Shown piece after piece: positions 59,147 to 64,000 of a stretch of 64,000 nt of DNA (positions are counted from its first letter, which is position 1; each line of letters begins with the position of its first letter). The DNA comes from Candidatus Hydrogenedentota bacterium. Its GTDB lineage: Bacteria; Hydrogenedentota; Hydrogenedentia; Hydrogenedentales; JAEUWI01. A program made the position numbers and the translations under genes. The stretch spans positions 93,997 through 157,996 of the forward strand of contig JAEUWI010000011.1 of the NCBI GenBank assembly GCA_016791475.1, read 5' to 3'. The notes under the pieces were generated by a model that had not been told where the DNA came from, searched no databases, and saw nothing but the letters and a program-made list of their open reading frames with translations.

Positions 59147-61555
59147 ATGTTCTGGAAACGCCGCGATTTCTTCCGCTTCCTCGGTGCCCTGATGGGCGGC
59201 TCGGTGCTCCCCGCCGCGAAGACCGGCGCCGCCGAGGTCCCGGTGGCCACCAGCCCACTTTCTGCTGTGCCTTCCCCCGCTTCCCTGGCCCTGCCCTTAG
59301 ATCCGCGCCACTTGGGCGATGACCTCATCGAACTGTCCTACGACCTCGTCGTGATTGGTGGCGGCATCTCCGGTCTCTCCGCCGCCATCAGCGCCGCGCG
59401 CAATGGCGTGAAAGTCGCCCTGGTCCACGAGCGGGCCATGCTCGGTGGCAACTCCTCCAGCGAGGTTCGCCTCTACCCGGAAAACGCCACGGCCCACCAG
59501 GTATGGATCAAGGAATGCGGCATCTTCGACGAGATTCACGCGGAAGAACGGGTCCGCAACCACATTCCCTATCGCGAAGGCCTCATGAATTGCCACTGGG
59601 ACCTCGTGCTCTATGAGTGGGTCCTCCGCGAGCCCAACATCACGCTCTATCTCAACACGCATATGCACCGCGCGGTTATGAACGCGAACGGCGCGATCCA
59701 ATCCGCCTACTGCATCCAGCTCGGCTCGGAAAAGGAGTTTCTCCTCAGTGCGCAACTTTTCGTTGACGCCTCGGGCGACGGTGTACTCGCCCACCGCGCG
59801 GGTGCGGAATACCGCTGGGGCCGAGAAGACAAGACCGTCCACGGCGAGCCCCTCGCCCCCGACGTGCCCGATGAGCAAATCATGGGCTCCTCCCTCTTCT
59901 TCCGAGCCTTCGACACCGGCGCGCCTGTCCCCTTCAAACGCCCCGACTGGGCCGTGCAATTCAACAGTGAAGAAGAATTTCAGGGCCGCAACCACAGCTT
60001 TCTCGAAGGGGGCTACTGGTGGCTCGAAGTGGGACCGCCCCACCACCCCATCAAGGACAACAGCGTTATTATCCATGAAGGCCTGCGCCACCTCCTGGGC
60101 GTCTGGGACCACGTCAAGAACGGCGGCGATCACGGCGCGGAGAACTACGGCATCGACTTCGTCGGCTTCTGGCCCTACAAGCGCGAGTGCCGCCGCATCC
60201 TGGGCGACTACATCCTCACCCAGCAACATGTGCAGGATCCGCAACTCCTCGACGACAACGTGGCCTATGGCGTCTGGTTCATCGACATCCACACCCATGG
60301 CATACTTGATCGCTCGCAAAAGCCCTACAAGAGCCACTACGACGACGCGAACTGGGACTTGAAGAGCACCCGCACCTACGGCATACCGTTGCGCGCCCTC
60401 TACTCCCGCAACGTGCCCAACCTCATGATGGCGGGGCGCCCCATCAGTTGCTCCTATGTCGCCTTCTCGTCCTCGCGGGTGCTCTGCACCGGCGCGGTCG
60501 TGGGACAGGCCGTGGGCGCCGCCGCCGCCCTCTGCGTGAAGCACAAACTTCCGCCCCGCGAAGTCGCCACAAAGCATGCAAAGGAATGCCAGCAGCTTAT
60601 ACTCCGGCAGGACGGCTATATCCCCGGCGTGGTCAACGAAGATCCCGCCGACCTCGCGCGCACGGCGAAAGTCACCGCGACGAGCGAGGCCCCGCTGGTC
60701 TTCCCGCCCGCCACAACGGAACTGGAGATGACCCTCCCAAAGGCGCAGATCTTCCCGGTCTCCGGCAACCGCGTGGATCGCGTTTCGCTGCTGCTCCGCT
60801 CTGCTCTGGCGGACAACGCGGAGATGACGGTCGCCCTGCGCCGCGCGGATCATGTCTGGGACTTTCGCGGCACGGAGGACCTCGCCACCGCAACCGCAGT
60901 CGTGCCCGCAAACAGCGAGGGTTGGGTCCACTTCGATCTCAACGCGGACGTGGAAGGCGGACGCTTGTACTACATCCACACCACCGCCCACGCAGGCATC
61001 TTCTGGAAGCTCTTTGTGGAGGACAACGAGGATATCGCTCACCGCTGCCCCGTGGGCGTGGCCCCCGCCGAATTGCCCGGCAACATCTACTGGCGGCCCT
61101 TCCGTGAAGGAAAAAGCTTCTGCATGGCGGTCCGACCCGAAGTCCGGCCTTTCGCAGGACAAAATGTCGTCCAGGGCGGCAACCGCCCCGACCGCTGGAC
61201 CAACCTCTGGCAGTCCGCGCCCGGTACCGCGCTGCCCCAATCACTTGAACTCGCTTGGAACACCACGCAGCGCTTTAACCGCGTCGAGATTACCTTCGAC
61301 ACCAACATGAACCGCCGCGTCCGCTTGCCCCTCTTCCGCTATCCCGAGTGCGTGAAAGACTACCGAATCGAAGCGCATGTGAACGGGGCGTGGACCATCC
61401 TCCACGAAGAACACGACAACTACCAGCGCCGCCGGGTGCTTAGTTTCGAAGTCGTCAATGCCGATCAGTTACGGCTGACTGTTTTGGCCACCAACGGCGT
61501 CCCCGAGGCCCGGGTTTATGAAGTGCGGGTGTATCTGGAGAATGGGGTGGTGTAG
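59147..61555 (+). CDS. Tat-exported FAD-dependent oxidoreductase (FAD_oxidored family)
   Basis: The 802-residue protein starts MFWKRRDFFRFLGALMGGSV, a twin-arginine signal. The FAD-binding Rossmann motif DLVVIGGGISGLSAAISAAR (about residues 66-85) is followed by GGNSSSEVRLYP and, later, the second dinucleotide-side motif FVDASGDGVLAHRAG, as in PF12831 (FAD_oxidored), which is common in planctomycetes. NLMMAGRPISCSYVAFSSSR closes the FAD domain. Residues about 530-800 are a beta-rich C-terminal part with two discoidin-like stretches (RFNRVEITFDTN, YRIEAHVNGAWTILHEEHDN). It probably oxidises a sugar or glycoside in the periplasm, which is inference. AAAGGA lies 7 bases before the ATG. Confidence 0.9.
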   Translation: MFWKRRDFFRFLGALMGGSVLPAAKTGAAEVPVATSPLSAVPSPASLALPLDPRHLGDDLIELSYDLVVIGGGISGLSAAISAARNGVKVALVHERAMLGGNSSSEVRLYPENATAHQVWIKECGIFDEIHAEERVRNHIPYREGLMNCHWDLVLYEWVLREPNITLYLNTHMHRAVMNANGAIQSAYCIQLGSEKEFLLSAQLFVDASGDGVLAHRAGAEYRWGREDKTVHGEPLAPDVPDEQIMGSSLFFRAFDTGAPVPFKRPDWAVQFNSEEEFQGRNHSFLEGGYWWLEVGPPHHPIKDNSVIIHEGLRHLLGVWDHVKNGGDHGAENYGIDFVGFWPYKRECRRILGDYILTQQHVQDPQLLDDNVAYGVWFIDIHTHGILDRSQKPYKSHYDDANWDLKSTRTYGIPLRALYSRNVPNLMMAGRPISCSYVAFSSSRVLCTGAVVGQAVGAAAALCVKHKLPPREVATKHAKECQQLILRQDGYIPGVVNEDPADLARTAKVTATSEAPLVFPPATTELEMTLPKAQIFPVSGNRVDRVSLLLRSALADNAEMTVALRRADHVWDFRGTEDLATATAVVPANSEGWVHFDLNADVEGGRLYYIHTTAHAGIFWKLFVEDNEDIAHRCPVGVAPAELPGNIYWRPFREGKSFCMAVRPEVRPFAGQNVVQGGNRPDRWTNLWQSAPGTALPQSLELAWNTTQRFNRVEITFDTNMNRRVRLPLFRYPECVKDYRIEAHVNGAWTILHEEHDNYQRRRVLSFEVVNADQLRLTVLATNGVPEARVYEVRVYLENGVV

Positions 61556-61585
61556 TACCCGAGCCAGGATCCGTACTGGGACGAC

Positions 61586-61613
61586 TTGACTTTCATCCAT
61601 GCAATTATGCAAT
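61586..61613 (+). promoter_or_regulatory. Candidate promoter of the AAA_14 gene, overlapping the palindrome
   Basis: TTGACT (61586-61591), a 16-base spacer and TGCAAT (61608-61613). The -10 lies inside the left arm of the palindrome at 61596-61634, so a protein bound there would block transcription. Confidence 0.35.
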
Positions 61614-61634
61614 CTGAATGCATAATTGCATGGA
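61596..61634. repeat. Perfect 16-bp inverted repeat upstream of the AAA_14 gene
   Basis: TCCATGCAATTATGCA (61596-61611) and its exact reverse complement (61619-61634) are separated by seven bases. The repeat ends inside the GGAG ribosome site of the next gene. The central 30 bases occur again, with three differences, downstream of the gene at about 62895-62924. Confidence 0.9.
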
Positions 61635-61641
61635 GCCAGTA

Positions 61642-62877
61642 ATGCCCCCGTCAACCTATATATCGCGCGCCCTGGAGCCCGTAGTGCGCCGCGCCGCCCG
61701 GGAATTCCCCGCCGTCGTGCTCACCGGGCCCCGGCAATCGGGCAAGACCACGCTGCTGCGCCATATCTTCGGCGCAAAATGCCGCTACGTCTCGCTCGAA
61801 ACGCCCGATGTGCGCCTTGCCGCATCCGCCGATCCGCGCGGTTTTCTGGACGCGTATCCGCCACCGGTGATCTTCGACGAGATTCAGTTTGCGCCCGACC
61901 TCATGATGTACATCAAGGAACGCATCGACGAGCGCCGCGACACACCCGGCCAGTACCTGCTGACGGGTTCGCAGAACCTTCTCATGGTGGAGCAGGTCAC
62001 GGAGTCGCTCGCGGGCCGCGCCGCCATGCTGCGCCTGCTGCCGCTCTCGTTCCGGGAGGTCCAGGGCCACACGAAGTCCAAACTGCCCTGGGAAGGGCCA
62101 AAGGGAAACGGCGCCTCTTCCGGCGCGTTGCACCTTTCGGGCACCAAACTCTGGAAGGCCTTTTTGCGGGGAAACTTTCCCGAATTGGCGCGCAATCCGA
62201 AGCGAGACTCGGCGCTGTGGCATGCCAGCTATATCCAGACCTACCTTGAACGCGATGTGCGCACACTTCGCCAGGTCGGTGACTTGACCCTCTTCCAGAG
62301 TTTCCTCCGCGTGCTCGCGGCGCGAAGCGGTCAACTGCTCAGCCTCGCGGATGTCGGGCGTGATTTGGGCATCGCGCTCAACACGGCGAAGGCGTGGCTC
62401 TCCGTATTGGAGGCCACGTATCAGGTCATTGTCCTGCGACCCTACCACGCGAGTATTGGAAAACGTCTCGTCAAGACACCCAAGGTCTACTTTACCGATG
62501 TCGGCACCTTGTGCTATCTGTCGGGACTGAAGGACCCCGATCACGCGCGCCAGGGTCCGCTCGCCGGAGCCATCTTCGAAACGGCCGTGCTGTCCGAGGT
62601 CTTTAAGACACTCCTCCACCGGGGAGAACCGCCCCAGTTGTACTTCTGGAGAACCGCAAGCGGCACCGAAGTGGATATTGTCGTGGAGACCGAAAGAAAA
62701 CTGACTCCGATCGAGGTCAAGCTCTCGGAAACACCGCATCCAAATATGGCGAAGGGTATTCTTTCGTTTCAGGAGGACTTCGCCGGCCGCGCGGAGCCGG
62801 GATACGTCGTGCATCCGGGAACGACCCGGCTGCCGATTGCACTGGGGGTGACGGCACTTCCCTTCGGGGAACTATAG
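61642..62877 (+). CDS. AAA_14 / DUF4143 ATPase
   Basis: The 411-residue protein has Walker A GPRQSGKTTLL (about residues 29-39), Walker B PVIFDEIQ (about 74-81) and a sensor region YLLTGSQNLLM, then the winged-helix-type region of DUF4143 (ASYIQTYLERDVRTLRQVGD) and a C-terminal nuclease-like fold with EVDIVVE and PIEVKLS, which fits the PD-(D/E)xK pattern D..D, E.K. Such proteins are very common orphan ATPases in bacteria and archaea; their job is not settled, though links to DNA or to toxin-like functions have been suggested. The ATG at 61642 is chosen because GGAG lies 6 bases upstream; two in-frame ATGs upstream fall in the palindrome. The gene is bracketed by two near-identical palindromic 30-mers. 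Confidence 0.9.
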   Translation: MPPSTYISRALEPVVRRAAREFPAVVLTGPRQSGKTTLLRHIFGAKCRYVSLETPDVRLAASADPRGFLDAYPPPVIFDEIQFAPDLMMYIKERIDERRDTPGQYLLTGSQNLLMVEQVTESLAGRAAMLRLLPLSFREVQGHTKSKLPWEGPKGNGASSGALHLSGTKLWKAFLRGNFPELARNPKRDSALWHASYIQTYLERDVRTLRQVGDLTLFQSFLRVLAARSGQLLSLADVGRDLGIALNTAKAWLSVLEATYQVIVLRPYHASIGKRLVKTPKVYFTDVGTLCYLSGLKDPDHARQGPLAGAIFETAVLSEVFKTLLHRGEPPQLYFWRTASGTEVDIVVETERKLTPIEVKLSETPHPNMAKGILSFQEDFAGRAEPGYVVHPGTTRLPIALGVTALPFGEL

Positions 62878-62885
62878 CGTTCGAG

Positions 62886-62930
62886 CCCTGTGTAATTATG
62901 CAATTACAATGCATAATTGCATGAAGGGCT
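62886..62930. repeat. Second palindromic element downstream of the AAA_14 gene
   Basis: Around 62895-62924 the sequence repeats 27 of 30 bases of the upstream palindrome core in the same orientation. The inverted arms here are imperfect (11 of 14 bases) but are extended by an outer GCCCT / AGGGC helix. It starts 9 bases after the TAG, so it may also act as a terminator. Confidence 0.8.
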
Positions 62931-63251
62931 TCAGCACTCTTTATCCTTCCTGAAACCCCGCGATCTCCACATGTGATGTCCTATTGGCTCTTTGCGCCCT
63001 TTCGGCAATTCGTCCACACTTGCCCTGCATGGGTGGTCCACGTCGATGCGGAGGACGGTCGCCTCGTATAGCTCGACTAGGCCCAAAAGCGGACAGCATA
63101 TTTGTGTTTATTACGCAAAGAATCACATCCTATCCATATCAACTACAGGGATTTGCGGCACACAACAACGAAATCTTGTTCGAACGCATCAGATTGAGGT
63201 GAGGTGCATACCGGATGTGTTTTGTTCCACTTGGAATCGGAGTGAATACCC
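62931..63251. other. Non-coding stretch between the ATPase cassette and the insertion sequence
   Basis: No convincing gene is seen in these 321 bases on either strand. The base composition is lower in GC than the neighbours. It may be old insertion-sequence or spacer DNA, but I see no recognisable remnant. Confidence 0.5.
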
Positions 63252-63285
63252 TGTAAGTTAGTCACAACCTACGGAGGAATTCACA

Positions 63286-63603
63286 GTGAAACGTAAACGG
63301 AAGCATATCAGCGGGACTGAGAAGGTAGCTGCGCTGCGGCGCCATCTTTTGGAGGGGGTTCCGATTTCCACCCTCTGCGATGAGCTCGGGGTGGCGCCGA
63401 CGGTGTTCTACCGCTGGCAGAAGGAGTTCTTCGAGAACGGGGCGTCGGTGTTCGAGAAGGCTTCCAAGGGACGGCGGGAGCAGGAGAGCGAGCAGGCGCG
63501 GCGGGTGGAGTTGCTGGAGGCGAAGCTTGCGACGAAGAACGAGGTGCTCTCGGAGCTGATGGAGGAGCACGTCAAGTTGAAAAAAGAACTTGGGGAGCTC
63601 TGA
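63286..63603 (+). CDS. IS3-family transposase OrfA
   Basis: The 105-residue product opens MKRKRKHISGTEKVAALRRH (start codon GTG, with GGAGGA seven bases upstream) and contains the helix-turn-helix PISTLCDELGVAPTVFYRWQ. A leucine-zipper-like helix (RRVELLEAKLATKNEVLSEL) follows, as in OrfA of IS3 elements, where it binds the IS ends and multimerises. A run of six A near its end (63580-63585) is a plausible place for -1 frameshifting into OrfB, although the phase is not the classical A-AAA-AAG. Confidence 0.88.
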   Translation: MKRKRKHISGTEKVAALRRHLLEGVPISTLCDELGVAPTVFYRWQKEFFENGASVFEKASKGRREQESEQARRVELLEAKLATKNEVLSELMEEHVKLKKELGEL

Positions 63604-63992
63604 AGGACCGCTGGGTTCCCCATGACATTCGCGACGCGGTCATCGATTTCGTCCGTTACTGGTCGGAGCGCGCCGGGCTGTCCGCAGCCCGCTTACTTGG
63701 CTGGTTGGGCCTCTCGCCCGGCAAGTTCTACGACTGGAAGGAGCGCTACGGGAAGGTGAATGAGCACAACGCGTGGGTGCCGCGCGAGCACTGGCTGCTG
63801 GATTGGGAGAAGGAAGCCATCGCCAATTTCTTCATGAAGCACCCCCGCGAAGGGTGCCGCCGCCTGGCCTTCATGATGCTGGACGCGGACGTGGTGGCGG
63901 CGAGCCCGGCCAGCGTGTGGCGCACCCTGCGGGCCAAGGACCTGTTGCGGCCCTGGGACAAGAAACACTCCAAGAAGGGCACGGGCTTCTAG
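63600..63992 (+). pseudogene. IS3-family transposase OrfB, interrupted by an amber codon
   Basis: The frame starts at or before 63600 (no ATG; translation probably by frameshift from OrfA) and reads LKDRWVPHDIRDAVIDFVRY, then GCRRLAFMMLDADVVAASPA, SVWRTLRAKDLL and KKHSKKGTGF, the usual OrfB sequence ahead of the DDE catalytic core. At the place where the family continues GTGF-x-QPL, the codon x is TAG (63990-63992), and the following bases still read Q-P-L. The DDE core lies beyond the stop and beyond the window, so this copy is probably inactive unless the amber codon is read through. Confidence 0.78.
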
Positions 63993-64000
63993 CAGCCGCT

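Larger units (their letters stand above)
63252..64000 (+). mobile_element. Left part of an IS3-family insertion sequence (right end outside window)
   Basis: Two consecutive frames encode an IS3-type OrfA and the start of OrfB in the -1 frame. The left tip may be TGTAAGTTAGTCACAACC from 63252, beginning with TG as IS3 elements do, but without the right end the inverted repeat cannot be confirmed. The second frame is cut by an amber codon just before the window ends. Confidence 0.75.

Noticed and set aside
59297..61240. Open frame of 647 codons opposite the FAD oxidoreductase gene
   Set aside because: The plus strand has the Rossmann motif and family signatures; the opposite product has no recognisable feature.
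61618..61641. AAA_14 start at the first ATG (61618)
   Set aside because: This ATG lies inside the palindrome without a ribosome site; the ATG at 61642 has GGAG at the right distance and matches the family's N-terminus.
62931..63251. Small genes of about 60-90 codons in the gap before the insertion sequence
   Set aside because: None has a ribosome site, conserved motif or normal codon use, and they overlap each other in different frames.

Overview
The window is GC-rich and gene-dense and looks like a chromosome segment of a free-living bacterium from the PVC/Planctomycetota-Hydrogenedentota neighbourhood. The reasons are a DUF1501 (Tat-exported) gene paired with a planctomycete-type cytochrome PSCyt1/PSCyt2/PSD1 gene, a secreted FAD_oxidored protein, glycoside hydrolases with unusual N-termini, a giant repeat surface protein, and intergenic DNA full of short-period phrase repeats. 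The phylum is an inference from gene content; there is no rRNA or tRNA gene in the window to confirm it.

Layout. 1-4.5 kb (minus strand): PSD1/PSCyt multidomain protein followed by a truncated DUF1501 gene, with a nest of inverted and period-10 repeats between them. 4.8-9.4 kb (plus): a receiver/degenerate-kinase protein, a sigma-54 NtrC-type activator whose phospho-acceptor Asp is Glu, and an O-antigen-ligase-type polymerase. 9.4-19.1 kb (minus): a surface-polysaccharide cluster made of a nucleotidyltransferase-fold protein, one GT2 and two GT4 glycosyltransferases, a type I phosphodiesterase, a Wzx-type flippase, a polysaccharide pyruvyl transferase and a sulfotransferase. 19.2-24.8 kb (minus): two paralogous secreted family-9 glycoside hydrolases. 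25-27.7 kb (minus): two zinc-ribbon proteins, one with a repeat-helical tail and one with a very long coiled coil.

27.9-50.4 kb is dominated by one gene of about 20.4 kb. It encodes a protein of about 6,809 residues with 46 tandem Ig-like repeats of about 90 residues, SbsA-like, DNRLRE-like, cadherin-like and thrombospondin-3-like modules, and a C-terminal membrane anchor. Directly upstream is a 495-residue paralog of its N-terminal domain. A possible -24/-12 promoter lies in front of the giant gene, so the sigma-54 activator of the first block may control cell-surface genes here; that link is inference.

50.4-64 kb is a mixed accessory region: a small membrane protein, two exported proteins of unclear role (one an alpha/beta hydrolase), an orphan AbrB-type antitoxin with a near-consensus promoter, a DUF1835 protein, a tightly overlapping three-gene operon (DUF3592 membrane protein, arrestin/Spo0M-like protein, P-loop ATPase), a BamE-like lipoprotein, a Tat-type FAD oxidoreductase, an AAA_14/DUF4143 ATPase flanked by two near-identical palindromic 30-mers, and the left end of an IS3-family element whose second ORF is cut by an amber codon.

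Taken together the first 50 kb reads as a cell-envelope region: synthesis, export and modification (sulfate, pyruvate) of an acidic polysaccharide, polysaccharide-cutting enzymes, a huge anchored adhesin and a regulatory pair that appears to have dropped classical phosphotransfer. The most unusual signals are that regulatory pair, a 9-bp tandem repeat family with different copy number at the same distance upstream of two unrelated genes, the giant repeat protein with its paralog, and the palindrome-flanked ATPase.
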